DNA from: Pseudomonas knackmussii B13
GTDB taxonomy: Bacteria > Pseudomonadota > Gammaproteobacteria > Pseudomonadales > Pseudomonadaceae
Assembly: GCF_000689415.1 (NCBI RefSeq)
Contig: NZ_HG322950.1
Span: forward strand, 868,001 to 932,000
DNA length: 64,000 nucleotides
Direction: 5' to 3'
Shown here: positions 49,759-58,622 of the stretch, piece by piece
How the letters are laid out: each line of letters begins with the position of its first letter
How positions within the stretch are numbered: the first letter of the stretch is position 1
Notes under the pieces: generated by a model
The model's database searches: none
Told to the model about the DNA's origin: nothing
What the model saw: the letters and a program-made list of their open reading frames with translations, nothing else
Program-made: the position numbers and the translations under genes

Positions 49759-51855
49759 TCAGCGTCGTTCGATGGAGGGGGGGCTTCCGGCGGCTTCGGC
49801 CAGGCGTCGCGCCTGCTTCAGGTAGAGGGTCAGCTCGCGGGCGGGCAGCGGCTTGCTGTAGAGGTAACCCTGACCCTCGTGGCAACCCTGGGCGATGATG
49901 TAGGCCTCCTGCTCGACGGTCTCCACGCCTTCGGCGATGACCTGCATGCCGAGGCTTTTGCCGAGCTGGATGATGGCGCGGACGATGGTGGCGTCGTCGT
50001 CGTCCTGCAGCAGGTCCTGCACGAAGCTCTTGTCGATCTTGATCTTGTCCAGCGGCAGGCTCTTCAGGTAGCTGAGCGAGGAGTAGCCGGTACCGAAGTC
50101 GTCGATGGCGATCAGTGCGCCGGCGCGGCGCAGGCTGAGCAGGTGCTGGGCGGCGGTGGAAATGTCTTCCATCAGGCCGGTTTCGGTGACTTCCAGTTCC
50201 AGTGAGCGCGGCGGCAGGCGGTGGATCTGCAGGAAGTTGCTGACCACGCGCGGCAGGGCGCTGTGGCGTAGCTGGATGGTCGACAGGTTGACGGCCATGC
50301 GCAGGTCGTCGAAGCCCTGGTCATGCCATTCGCGCAGTTGCCGGCAGGCCTGGTCGAGCACCCACTCGCCGATGGCGAAGATGCTGCCGTTCTGCTCCGC
50401 CAGCGGGATGAACAGGTCCGGTGCGACCCAGCCCTGGGTCGGGTGCTGCCAGCGCAGCAGGGCCTCGACGCCGACCACCCGGTGGTCGCGGTAGTCCACC
50501 TGCGGTTGGTAGACCAGGTGCAATTCGTCGCGGGACAGGGCGTCGCGCAGGTCCTTCTCGAGCTCGCGGCGGCGGCGCATCTCGCTGTCGACGCTGGCGA
50601 TGTAGAACTGGTAGCGGTTGCGCGAGCGAGTCTTGGCCAGGGTCATGGTCTGCTCGGCTTTCTGCAGCAGCTTCTCGGTGCTCTCGCCGTCTTCGGGGTA
50701 GAGGGTGATGCCGATGGTGGCGCGCAGCTGGACCGACTGCTGGTCGAGCTGGAAGGGCTGCTCGAGGTCGTCGAGGATCCGTTGCGCCAGTTCCGCCGCC
50801 TCGTAGGGTTGCTCGATGTCGGCCTGGATCAGGGTGAACTGGTCGCCGCCCAGGCGAGCCAGGGCGCCGAGATTGGCGCTGTGGGCGCGCAGGCGGTCGG
50901 CGAGGGCGATCAGCAACTGGTCGCCGAACTGATAGCCGTGCTGCTCGTTGATGCCCTTGAAGTCGTCCAGGCCCAGGCACAGCACGGCCACGCGGTGCTC
51001 CAGGCGGCCGGCGTCGGAGAGGATCTGGTCCAGGCGCTGCTGCAGCAGCTTGCGGTTCGGCAGGCCGGTGAGGAAGTCGTACTGGGAGATGCGCAGCAGG
51101 CTGTCCTCGGCTTCGCGGCGCAGGTGGCCGTTGCGCTCGATGGATTCCAGCAACTGGTTGGCGGTGTTGATCCACAGGCCGAGCTCGTTCTGCTCGTGGC
51201 CTTGAAGCATGGGCAGCTTGTGCTCGCCGGGGCGGTCGGGGTTGATGCTCGACAGGTTGTCGATGATCCGCCAGAGCGGTTTGGTCAGCAGCCAGTGGTA
51301 GACCAGGAACAGCACCAGGGCCATGGCCAGGGCGCGGAGAATGCCGGAGATGAAAATGATGATCGAGGTGACGACGAAGTCCTGGCCGTAGGGGGCGGTG
51401 TCCAGGGTGATCTTCAGGTCGCCGTAGTACTCGCCCGGGTCGCCGCGGCCGACCAGGCGGATCGAATAGTGCTGCTCGGGGCCGAGGATGGGGTCGGTGA
51501 GCCAGCGGGTCGGGCTGTCCAGCAGCGGGCGGGACTTCTCCGCCAGCATGGGTTCGTCGGGGTGGCCGATGGCGGCATAGCGCACGGCCTCGTGCTGGAA
51601 CAGGCCTTCGAGGACCTGCATCGCCATGTCGCGGTCGAGACTGTAGACCGCCTGGGTCGAGGGGTCGCGGACCATGGCCAGGATGCGTTGGGCATCGGAA
51701 TGCACGGCCTGGCGGGCCTTGTAGGCATCGAAGACGATCTGTGCGCAACTCAGGACGACGCCGACCACCAACGCCGCGAGCAGAACTACGCGCAGCAGCT
51801 TCAGTGAGAGTCGGTGCCGGGGGTCCAGTTTCAAGGTGCTGCTTTCCTTGTGCAT
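49759..51855 (-). CDS. bifA: Cyclic-di-GMP phosphodiesterase BifA (degenerate GGDEF plus EAL)
   Basis: About 698 residues from the ATG at 51855; a TTG at 51834 with AAGGAAAG upstream, and ATGs at 51861 and 51909, are alternatives. Two membrane helices (about 20-40 and 163-190) flank a periplasmic loop. The GGDEF domain is degenerate, GGDQF (RLGGDQFTLIQ), as in P. aeruginosa BifA, so it should not synthesise c-di-GMP. The EAL domain is intact: EALLRW, ELEVTETGLMED and IDDFGTGYSSLSYLKSLP. BifA lowers c-di-GMP, favouring swarming over biofilm. It lies next to sodB as in P. aeruginosa. Confidence 0.9.
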   Translation of the reverse strand: MHKESSTLKLDPRHRLSLKLLRVVLLAALVVGVVLSCAQIVFDAYKARQAVHSDAQRILAMVRDPSTQAVYSLDRDMAMQVLEGLFQHEAVRYAAIGHPDEPMLAEKSRPLLDSPTRWLTDPILGPEQHYSIRLVGRGDPGEYYGDLKITLDTAPYGQDFVVTSIIIFISGILRALAMALVLFLVYHWLLTKPLWRIIDNLSSINPDRPGEHKLPMLQGHEQNELGLWINTANQLLESIERNGHLRREAEDSLLRISQYDFLTGLPNRKLLQQRLDQILSDAGRLEHRVAVLCLGLDDFKGINEQHGYQFGDQLLIALADRLRAHSANLGALARLGGDQFTLIQADIEQPYEAAELAQRILDDLEQPFQLDQQSVQLRATIGITLYPEDGESTEKLLQKAEQTMTLAKTRSRNRYQFYIASVDSEMRRRRELEKDLRDALSRDELHLVYQPQVDYRDHRVVGVEALLRWQHPTQGWVAPDLFIPLAEQNGSIFAIGEWVLDQACRQLREWHDQGFDDLRMAVNLSTIQLRHSALPRVVSNFLQIHRLPPRSLELEVTETGLMEDISTAAQHLLSLRRAGALIAIDDFGTGYSSLSYLKSLPLDKIKIDKSFVQDLLQDDDDATIVRAIIQLGKSLGMQVIAEGVETVEQEAYIIAQGCHEGQGYLYSKPLPARELTLYLKQARRLAEAAGSPPSIERR

Positions 51856-51983
51856 CGCCATCCGGCGAGAGACTGGTCTGAGTATTGGCAAACGGCGCTT
51901 TGACGTCAAAGGGCCATCACATGTTTTCTTGACGACGTCGACTTTCAGGTTAGCTGACAGCGGTCGCGCCGGTGCAGAAAACA

Positions 51984-52008
51984 GAAACCCGGCACAGGGC
52001 CGGGTTTC
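51984..52008 (-). terminator. Terminator of sodB
   Basis: GAAACCCGGC (51984-51993) pairs with GCCGGGTTTC (51999-52008) around a five-base loop. On the minus strand it is followed by TGTTTTCTG. It lies 20 bases after the sodB stop. Confidence 0.8.
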
Positions 52009-52027
52009 CGCTGGAGCAGTGAAGGTA

Positions 52028-52609
52028 TCAGGCAGCGAAGTTCTGCGCTACGTAGTCCCAGTTCACCAGGTTCCAGAACGCTTCTACGTACTTCGGACGC
52101 AGGTTGCGGTAGTCGATGTAGTAGGCGTGTTCCCATACGTCGCAGGTCAGCAGCGGGGTGTCGCCGCTGGTCAGCGGGCAGCCGGCGCCGATGGTGCTGG
52201 CCAGGGCCAGGGAGCCGTCGGCCTTCTTCACCAGCCAGCCCCAGCCGGAACCGAAGGTGCCGACGGAAGTCTTGGTGAACTCTTCCTTGAACTTGTCGAA
52301 GGAACCGAAGGCGGCGTTGATGGCATCAGCCAGGGCGCCGGTGGGCTGGCCACCGCCGTTGGGGCTCAGGCAGTTCCAGTAGAAGGTGTGGTTCCACACT
52401 TGGGCCGCGTTGTTGAAGATGCCGCCGGAAGAGGTCTTGACGATGTCTTCCAGGCTCTTGCCTTCGAATTCGGTGCCGGGGACCAGGTTGTTCAGGTTCA
52501 CGACGTAGGTGTTGTGGTGCTTGTCGTGGTGGTATTCCAGGGTTTCCGCCGAAATGTGCGGCTCAAGGGCATTCTTCGCGTAAGGCAGCGGCGGCAATTC
52601 GAAAGCCAT
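52028..52609 (-). CDS. sodB: Iron superoxide dismutase
   Basis: 193 residues, the normal length. Metal ligands His27, His74, Asp157 and His161 are present (EYHHDKHH, VWNHTFYW, DVWEHAYYIDY). The Fe form is suggested by the ASTIGAGCPLTSGDTPLLTCD region and by similarity to Pseudomonas SodB. It removes superoxide in the cytoplasm. Single gene with its own terminator. Confidence 0.96.
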   Translation of the reverse strand: MAFELPPLPYAKNALEPHISAETLEYHHDKHHNTYVVNLNNLVPGTEFEGKSLEDIVKTSSGGIFNNAAQVWNHTFYWNCLSPNGGGQPTGALADAINAAFGSFDKFKEEFTKTSVGTFGSGWGWLVKKADGSLALASTIGAGCPLTSGDTPLLTCDVWEHAYYIDYRNLRPKYVEAFWNLVNWDYVAQNFAA

Positions 52610-52911
52610 GGTGTCTCTCCTTCTTCCTCAGGTCTGGGCTAGCGCGGCGAACGCGCGACCGGTACACGGGGCCGGTTCGGTGGGTGTCGCGGCATCCGTG
52701 CGTAGCGCTCCGCAACGATGAGCGAAGTGCGCGCCGGGTGCGTCCAGCCGGCCTAGCTAGCTGGCGCCGCGAACGTCGGATCATAGCACCGGCCCCCCGG
52801 CATATCCACGCAGCAACTGTAGGGGCAAACGCCCCGGCAGCGGCCTTGCGTGGCATTCGCGAAGTATCGGCGGGCAAGCATGACAAAGCGTCGTGCGTGT
52901 GCCCGCCGTGT
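52610..52911. other. Intergenic region upstream of sodB
   Basis: 302 bases between argO and sodB. It should hold the sodB promoter. I see no ORF with a ribosome site, and no strong Fur-type palindrome. A short CTAGCTAGC-like palindrome is present near 52754-52763. Confidence 0.4.
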
Positions 52912-53514
52912 TCAGTTGGCGAGCACCAACTGGCTGGCCATGCCCAGCATCATCACCGCGACCATCAGGTCGACCAGGCGCCAGGTGGTCGGCCGCGCCA
53001 GCCAGGGCGAGAGCCAGGCGGCGCCGAGGGCGAGGGTGAAGAACCACAGCAGCGAGGCGCTGGCGGCACCCATGGCGTAGGCGCCGGGCGCGGCCTGCTG
53101 GGCGCCGAGGGAGCCGATCAGCAGTACGGTATCGAGGTACACGTGCGGGTTCAGCAAGGTCACCGCCAGCGCCGCCATCAGCACTGCGCGGCGCGAGCGT
53201 GGCCCGGTTTCGCTGGCTTCGGCCATGGCCTGGGGGGAAAGGGCGCGGTGCAGCGCCTTGAACCCGTACCAGACGAGGAAGATCACGCCGCCCCAGCGCG
53301 CGATGGCGAGCAGCGTAGGGTTCTCCGCCAGGATCCGCGCCAGGCCGAACACCCCGGCGCTGACCAGGATGGCGTCGCACAGCACGCAGAGCAGGGCCAC
53401 CGACAGGTGATGCTCGCGACGCAGGCTCTGCGCCAGGACGAAGGCGTTCTGCGCGCCGATGGCGATGATCAGCCCTGCTGCCATCAGCAGCCCGTTCAGG
53501 TAGCTCTGCCACAT
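52912..53514 (-). CDS. argO: LysE/ArgO-type amino-acid exporter
   Basis: 200 residues with about six membrane segments. AIGAQNAFVLAQSLRREH at the N-terminus and TLLNPHVYLDTVLLIGSLG are signatures of the ArgO/LysE family, which exports arginine and lysine (or toxic analogues). It starts two bases after the stop of the ACT-domain gene and lies close to argP, the regulator that activates argO in E. coli. Substrate is inferred from family and context. Confidence 0.9.
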   Translation of the reverse strand: MWQSYLNGLLMAAGLIIAIGAQNAFVLAQSLRREHHLSVALLCVLCDAILVSAGVFGLARILAENPTLLAIARWGGVIFLVWYGFKALHRALSPQAMAEASETGPRSRRAVLMAALAVTLLNPHVYLDTVLLIGSLGAQQAAPGAYAMGAASASLLWFFTLALGAAWLSPWLARPTTWRLVDLMVAVMMLGMASQLVLAN

Positions 53515-53516
53515 GT

Positions 53517-53921
53517 TCAGGCCCTCTCTTCGGCGGACAGGCGCCGCAGCACTTCGACGGCCGGCGCGCCGTCGCGGTGGGCGACGAACAGGTGATCGTG
53601 GAAGTAGCCGGCGATGACATTGCAGCTGATCCCTGCCTCGGCGAGCGCGCCGGCGACGGCAGCGGTCAGCCCCACGGCCTGAAGCGCCGAATGCACTTCG
53701 AGGGTCAGCCAGGCGGCGACGTAGTCGTAGGCCAGGTCCAGGCGCTCGGCCTCGGCGCGAGGGAGGATCAGCGTCAGTCCTTCGCGCTCGCGGAAGCTGC
53801 CGATCACTTCGGCGTCGGCTGGTATCTGCGTGCCGGGCAGGGTGCAGAACACGTATTCGCCGGGATTGAGCACCGGCTTCATTTCGCGCAGCAGCGCGGA
53901 AAGGGAGGTTTCGCCAGCCAT
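53517..53921 (-). CDS. ACT-domain protein (amino-acid-binding)
   Basis: 134 residues from the ATG at 53921 with GAAGGAG upstream; the frame is open to 54014 but that overlaps the argP promoter. LSALLREMKPVLNPGEYVFC begins the protein; the C-terminal half (LEVHSALQAVGLTAAVAGAL, AEAGISCNVIAGYFHDHLFV) looks like an ACT fold. ACT domains sense amino acids. Two bases from argO and divergent from argP, so it may tune lysine/arginine export, an inference. Confidence 0.8.
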   Translation of the reverse strand: MAGETSLSALLREMKPVLNPGEYVFCTLPGTQIPADAEVIGSFREREGLTLILPRAEAERLDLAYDYVAAWLTLEVHSALQAVGLTAAVAGALAEAGISCNVIAGYFHDHLFVAHRDGAPAVEVLRRLSAEERA

Positions 53922-54028
53922 GGGAGCGGCTCCTTCAGGGGCTATCGAGCGGGAATGCTGGCCAGTCTGAGGGGTTCGTCTGTATAAGAAAAACGAATCA
54001 TGGTTATGACGCATTAGGAATTCTGATC

Positions 54029-54928
54029 ATGTTCGACTACAAGTTGCTGGCGGCGCTCGCCGCCGTGGTGGAGCAGGGCGGTTTCGAGCGGGGCGCCCAG
54101 GCGCTGGGGTTGTCGCAGTCGGCCATTTCGCAACGGATCAAGCTGCTTGAAGCGCGCGTCGGCCAGCCGGTGCTGGTGCGTGCGGCGCGGCCGCAACCGA
54201 CGGAGTTGGGGCGCCGCCTGCTCAACCATGTGCAGCAGGTGCGTTTGCTCGAAGGCGATCTGCAGCAATGGGTGCCGGCGTTGGACGAAGGCGGCTCGCC
54301 CGAGCGCCTGCGCCTGGCATTGAACGCCGACAGCCTGGCGACCTGGTGGGCCGGTGCGGTCGGCGCCTTTTGCGCCGAGCGGCGGGTGTTGCTCGACCTG
54401 GTGGTGGAAGACCAGGAAGTCGGCCTCAAGCGCATGCGTGCGGGCGAAGTGGCCGGCTGCGTCTGCGGCAGTCCGCGACCTGTAGCTGGAGCACGCAGCG
54501 AAGCGCTGGGCGCCATGCGCTATCGCGGCCTGGCCAGCCCGGCTTTCATTGCCCGGCATTTCCCCGACGGCGTGCGCCCCGAGGCCCTGCTACGGGCACC
54601 GGCCATCGTCTACGGCCCGGACGACCAATTGCAGCACCGCTACCTGGCCGAGTTGGGCGTGGATGGACGCTTCCTTTATCACCTGTGCCCTTCTTCGGAG
54701 GGCTTCGTGCGCATGACTTGCGGCGATCTCGGCTGGGGCCTGGTTCCCGAACAGCAGGTTCGCGGCGAGCTGGCGCGTGGCGAGTTGGTCGACTTGCTGC
54801 CGGGGCGGGTGATCGACGTGCCGCTCTACTGGCACCACTGGCGCAATGGCGGCGAATTGCTCGGTGCGCTCACCGACCACCTGCTGCGCCATGCGCCCGA
54901 GCAACTGGTGCCCATCGCTGGCGATTGA
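54029..54928 (+). CDS. argP: LysR-family regulator ArgP/IciA
   Basis: 299 residues. MFDYKLLAALAAVVEQGGFE and RGAQALGLSQSAISQRIKLL form the winged helix; the ligand domain carries the ArgP features LRLALNADSLATWW and LVPEQQVRGELARGELVDLL. ArgP responds to lysine and arginine and activates argO. It is divergent from the ACT-argO operon with 107 bases between, so one control region can serve both. Confidence 0.92.
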   Translation: MFDYKLLAALAAVVEQGGFERGAQALGLSQSAISQRIKLLEARVGQPVLVRAARPQPTELGRRLLNHVQQVRLLEGDLQQWVPALDEGGSPERLRLALNADSLATWWAGAVGAFCAERRVLLDLVVEDQEVGLKRMRAGEVAGCVCGSPRPVAGARSEALGAMRYRGLASPAFIARHFPDGVRPEALLRAPAIVYGPDDQLQHRYLAELGVDGRFLYHLCPSSEGFVRMTCGDLGWGLVPEQQVRGELARGELVDLLPGRVIDVPLYWHHWRNGGELLGALTDHLLRHAPEQLVPIAGD

Positions 54929-55023
54929 GGCTCGCAAGGACGTCGATCTGGCGTGCGCGGCCAGAGTCATGGAGCCTGCGGCCTGCTAGATTCGGCGCAC
55001 AACAAATACAAGGGGGTGCGTGC

Positions 55024-56022
55024 ATGAAGATTCTGGTGACCGGAGCCAGCGGGTTCATCGGTGGACGTTTCGCTCGTTTCGCCCTGGAGCAAGGCCTGGC
55101 GGTGCGGGTCAACGGCCGCCGTGCCGAGGCGCTGGAGCCCCTGGTCAAGCGCGGCGCGGAGTTCATGCCGGGCGACCTGAACGACCCGGCACTGGTGCGC
55201 CAGCTATGCGCGGGAGTGGACGCGGTTGTGCATTGTGCCGGCGCGGTCGGCGTGTGGGGGCCATTGGAGTCGTTCCGCCAGGCCAACGTGGTGATGACCG
55301 AATCCATCGTCGAAGCCTGTCTGAAGCAGGGCGTGCGGCGCCTGGTGCACCTGTCTTCCCCTTCGATCTATTTCGATGGCCAGGCGCATGTCGGTATCAC
55401 CGAGGCGCAGGTGCCGACCCGCTTCGCCAACCACTACGGCTCGACCAAGTACGAGTCCGAGAAAGTCGCCCTCGGCGCCGCCGAGTTCGGCCTGGAGGTC
55501 TTGGCGCTGCGTCCGCGCTTCGTCACCGGCGCCGGCGACACCAGCATCTTCCCGCGGCTGATCGCGGCGCAGCGCAAGGGCAAGCTGAAGGTCATCGGCA
55601 ACGGCTTGAACAAGGTCGATTTCACCAGCATCCAGAACCTCAACGACGCCCTGTTCAGCGCGCTGCTGGCCACCGGGCCGGCACTCGGCCAGGCCTACAA
55701 CATCAGCAACGGCCAGCCGATTCCGCTGTGGGATGTCGTCAATTACGTGCTGCGCCGCCTCGATCTACCACCTGTGAAAGGACACATGCCATACCCGCTG
55801 GCGTACACGGTGGCGGCTATCAGCGAAGGCGTCAGCTACCTCAAGCCCGGCCGACCGGAGCCGACCCTGACGCGCATGGGCATGGCGGTGCTGGCCAAGG
55901 ACTTCAGCCTGGATATCAGCCGCGCCCGGCAGTTCCTCGACTACGACCCGCGCGCCAGCCTGTGGGATGCGCTGGACGAGTTCTGCGACTGGTGGAAACA
56001 GAAGGGGGCGCAGGGCGTATAA
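55024..56022 (+). CDS. NAD(P)-dependent epimerase/dehydratase (3-beta-HSD-like)
   Basis: 332 residues from the ATG at 55024; the frame extends upstream over argP and is a shadow there. MKILVTGASGFIGGRFARF is the NAD-binding loop; the SDR active site is Tyr-x3-Lys in HYGSTKYESEK; HLSSPSIYFDGQAH holds the Ser. Extended SDR of the 3-beta-hydroxysteroid dehydrogenase-like branch. Substrate unknown. It stands alone and its stop codon lies in a 12-bp inverted repeat. Confidence 0.85.
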   Translation: MKILVTGASGFIGGRFARFALEQGLAVRVNGRRAEALEPLVKRGAEFMPGDLNDPALVRQLCAGVDAVVHCAGAVGVWGPLESFRQANVVMTESIVEACLKQGVRRLVHLSSPSIYFDGQAHVGITEAQVPTRFANHYGSTKYESEKVALGAAEFGLEVLALRPRFVTGAGDTSIFPRLIAAQRKGKLKVIGNGLNKVDFTSIQNLNDALFSALLATGPALGQAYNISNGQPIPLWDVVNYVLRRLDLPPVKGHMPYPLAYTVAAISEGVSYLKPGRPEPTLTRMGMAVLAKDFSLDISRARQFLDYDPRASLWDALDEFCDWWKQKGAQGV

Positions 56023-56041
56023 CCGTTCGCGGTTATACGCC
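56014..56041. terminator. Perfect 12-bp inverted repeat spanning the SDR stop codon
   Basis: GGCGTATAACCG (56014-56025), loop TTCG, CGGTTATACGCC (56030-56041). The stem includes the TAA of the SDR gene and lies 8 bases from the stop of the convergent small gene at 56049. There is no T-run on either side, so it may be a factor-dependent terminator, an mRNA-stabilising hairpin or a protein-binding site. Confidence 0.5.
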
Positions 56042-56048
56042 GATACAC

Positions 56049-56342
56049 CTACCTCGAAGCGCGGGCGCCCCCGCGCAGCGGCCCCGAATACTGTTGCTCG
56101 CTGCCGCCCTGCGTAGGCAGGAAGCTCGGCTCCTGCACCACCCGCGACAGTCTTACGCCGCTGAGTTCGCTCAAGCGCTGGCCCAGCTCGCGGGTGCTCT
56201 CCTGGGCGGAGGTCTCGCAGGCACGCAGCATCAGCGTAACGGCATCGGTTTGCTGGAACTGGATGTCCAGCGCCTGTTCTTCGCGCAGACGGCGGCGCAG
56301 TTCGCGCATGCAGTCCAGGATGGCCTTGTTGAATTCGATCAC
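56049..56342 (-). CDS. Small conserved-looking protein of unknown function
   Basis: 97 residues if it starts at the GTG at 56342, which has AGGGAG five bases upstream; the frame is open to 56402. The product begins MIEFNKAILDCMRELRRRLRE and is helical and charged, ending in a Gly/Arg-rich tail (GPLRGGARASR). No family recognised. It is divergent from the coiled-coil protein gene at 56599 and convergent with the SDR gene. Confidence 0.6.
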   Translation of the reverse strand: MIEFNKAILDCMRELRRRLREEQALDIQFQQTDAVTLMLRACETSAQESTRELGQRLSELSGVRLSRVVQEPSFLPTQGGSEQQYSGPLRGGARASR

Positions 56343-56598
56343 CCAACTCCCTCCCCGCAGATAGCGCCCCTGTGGCGCCGGCAAGGAGGCGGAGCAAGGC
56401 ATATGCCATAGTGTCTAGTGGCCAGTGTTTTCGCGGTCTGGCGGGAACCTCCGGGCCTGCGCCGTGGTCTGTGCCGCTGCGAAAACGCGCCGCCACGGTG
56501 CGCCGCGCTCCCCGATGGCGCGATGCCATGGCGTCGGCGCGAACGGATATACTGCGCTCCTGCGCAGGCGCCAAGCCGCTTCCCCACAGGTTCTTTCC

Positions 56599-57456
56599 AT
56601 GCGTAACGATACGTTCGACGAATTCGACAATGTTCCCAGCTTGACCACCGATGCCGCCGACCGCGAGGAGTTCGACCACCATCCGCGTCGCGTCTACGAG
56701 TCCGATGGCAAGCGCCTTGCGCCCGAGCCCAAGCCGCGCGGCGGCAGCACCGGTCCGCTGTGGGCACTCGTCGCGGCCATGGCCATCGCCCTGGGCGGCG
56801 TGGCCTGGTGGAGCCACCAGCAGCTGACGCTGATGGAGCAGCAACTGATCGCCACCCAGGAGAGCTTCGCCAAGATCAGCGAAGAAGCCTCCGGGCGCCT
56901 GGACGACATCCGCGGCAAGTTCGTTTCCAGCGAGTCGTCGGTCACCGCCGACCGCGAACAGCTCAAGCTGCAGGTCAAGCAGCTGCAGGGCAAGCTCAGC
57001 GAACAGGCGCGCCAGCAGCAGGCATCGCTGACCCAGATCGACGGCCAGCAGGCCAAGCGTCTCGACCAGCTCGGTAACGAGCTCAAGGCTCAACAGCAAA
57101 GCGCCGCGCAACTGATCGCACAGCTTGACGCCAAGCTCAAGGCGCTTTCGGACGAGCAGGGCAAGGTCAAGGGCCTGCAGGGTGACCTGGCCAGCGCCAA
57201 CGAGCAGATCAAGAGTCTTAGCAGCGAAGTCGCCGCGCTGAAGAAGCAGGGCAACCAGGCCGAGTCGATCAAGAGCATCCAGGACGACCTGCTGGTGCTG
57301 CGCAGCGAAGTTGAAAGCCAGCCCAAGCAGAACGCGCAGGGCGCCAGCACTGCCGAGTTCGATGCCTTCCGCAGTCAGGTGATGCGCAACATCAACACCT
57401 TGCAGGCGCAGGTGCAGAACCTGCAGCGCCAGCTCACGGGTGGCCAGGCGCAGTAA
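56599..57456 (+). CDS. Membrane-anchored coiled-coil protein
   Basis: 285 residues from the ATG at 56599. Acidic N-terminal cytoplasmic segment (1-50), one membrane helix (GPLWALVAAMAIALGGVAWW, about 54-73), then an almost continuous coiled coil (75-230) rich in Gln, Lys, Glu and Leu, and a final coil with NINTLQAQVQNLQRQL. A type II membrane protein with a long extracytoplasmic coil; homologues in Pseudomonas have no assigned function to my knowledge. The upstream frame to 56425 is not used. Confidence 0.8.
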   Translation: MRNDTFDEFDNVPSLTTDAADREEFDHHPRRVYESDGKRLAPEPKPRGGSTGPLWALVAAMAIALGGVAWWSHQQLTLMEQQLIATQESFAKISEEASGRLDDIRGKFVSSESSVTADREQLKLQVKQLQGKLSEQARQQQASLTQIDGQQAKRLDQLGNELKAQQQSAAQLIAQLDAKLKALSDEQGKVKGLQGDLASANEQIKSLSSEVAALKKQGNQAESIKSIQDDLLVLRSEVESQPKQNAQGASTAEFDAFRSQVMRNINTLQAQVQNLQRQLTGGQAQ

Positions 57457-57480
57457 ACGCTGACTGAGCGCTGAATTGAA

Positions 57481-57516
57481 AAGGCCCCCGATTGCCTGGC
57501 AACCGGGGGCCTTTCT
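57481..57516. terminator. Bidirectional terminator between the coiled-coil gene and xenB
   Basis: AAGGCCCCCG (57481-57490) and CGGGGGCCTT (57504-57513), followed by TTCTCTTT on the plus strand and by TTTTCAATT on the minus strand. It lies between two convergent genes. Confidence 0.88.
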
Positions 57517-57538
57517 CTTTATGGGCTAGTGCCGCCGC

Positions 57539-58588
57539 TTACAGGCGCGGGTAGTCCAGGTAACCGACCGCGCCCTTGGCGTAGAAGGTTTCCGGGCGCG
57601 GCTCGTTCCACGGCGCGTCGGTGCGCAGGCGGGTGACCAGGTCCGGGTTGGCGATGAACGGGATGCCGAAGGACACCGCGTCGGCCTTGCCGCTGGCCAG
57701 CCATTCGCTCGCGCTGGCCTTGGTGAAGCGCTCGTTGGCGATGTACGGGCCGCCGAAGATTTCCTTCAGTTTCGGGCCGATGCTGTCCGGGCCTTCCTTC
57801 TCGCGGGTGAAGATGAAGGCCACGCCGCGCTTGCCCAGCTCGCGGGCCACGTAGCCGAAGGTGCCCAGCGGATCGGAGTCGCCCATGTCGTGGGAGTCCA
57901 TGCGCGGCGCCAGGTGCACGCCGACGCGACCGGCGCCCCAGACCTCGATGGCGGCATCGGTGACTTCCAGCAGCAGGCGCGCGCGGTTCTCGACCGAGCC
58001 ACCGTACTGGTCGGTGCGCTGGTTGGTGCTGCTCTGCAGGAACTGGTCGAGCAGGTAGCCGTTGGCGCCGTGGATCTCCACGCCGTCGAAGCCGGCGGCC
58101 TTGGCGTTCTCGGCGCCCTGGCGGTAGGCCTCGACGATGTCGGCGATCTCTTCGGTCTCAAGGGCGCGCGGGGTGACGAACTCCTTCACCGGGCGCACCA
58201 GGCTGACGTGGCCGGCCGGCTTGATGGCGCTCGGCGCCACCGGGGTTTCGCCGTTCAGGTACAGCGGGTCGGAGATACGGCCGACGTGCCAAAGCTGCAG
58301 CATGATGCGGCCGCCGTTGGCGTGGACCGCCTTGGTCACGTTGCTCCAGCCACGCACCTGGTCGTCGGACCAGATGCCGGGGGTGTCGGGGTAGCCGACG
58401 CCCAGCGGGGTCACCGAGGTGGCTTCGCTGAGGATCAGGCCGGCATCGGCGCGCTGCGCGTAGTACTCGGCCATCAGCGCGTTGGGCACGCGGCCTTCGT
58501 CGGCGCGGCAACGGGTCAGCGGGGCCATGATGATGCGGTTGGGCAGTTGCAGGTCGCCAAGTTGGATCGGGTCGAAGAGCGTAGTCAT
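57539..58588 (-). CDS. xenB: Old-yellow-enzyme family reductase, xenobiotic reductase B type
   Basis: 349 residues. FMN/NADPH-dependent OYE fold with IMAPLTRCRADE near the N-terminus, LQLWHVGRIS, and the substrate-binding pair His173/Asn176 in EIHGANGYLLDQFLQ. Homologues reduce nitrate esters, TNT, N-ethylmaleimide and enones. It heads a unit with an MFS pump and an ArsR regulator on the same strand (order ArsR, MFS, XenB), which suggests induction by an electrophile or thiol-reactive compound. Confidence 0.93.
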   Translation of the reverse strand: MTTLFDPIQLGDLQLPNRIIMAPLTRCRADEGRVPNALMAEYYAQRADAGLILSEATSVTPLGVGYPDTPGIWSDDQVRGWSNVTKAVHANGGRIMLQLWHVGRISDPLYLNGETPVAPSAIKPAGHVSLVRPVKEFVTPRALETEEIADIVEAYRQGAENAKAAGFDGVEIHGANGYLLDQFLQSSTNQRTDQYGGSVENRARLLLEVTDAAIEVWGAGRVGVHLAPRMDSHDMGDSDPLGTFGYVARELGKRGVAFIFTREKEGPDSIGPKLKEIFGGPYIANERFTKASASEWLASGKADAVSFGIPFIANPDLVTRLRTDAPWNEPRPETFYAKGAVGYLDYPRL

Positions 58589-58622
58589 TGGGGGATGCTC
58601 CGGTACGGGGTGTGCGTTGGGT

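Noticed and set aside
54268..55023. N-terminal extension of the SDR gene over argP
   Set aside because: The frame is open but has no family similarity and lies within the well-supported argP gene. The ATG at 55024 begins a perfect NAD-binding motif.
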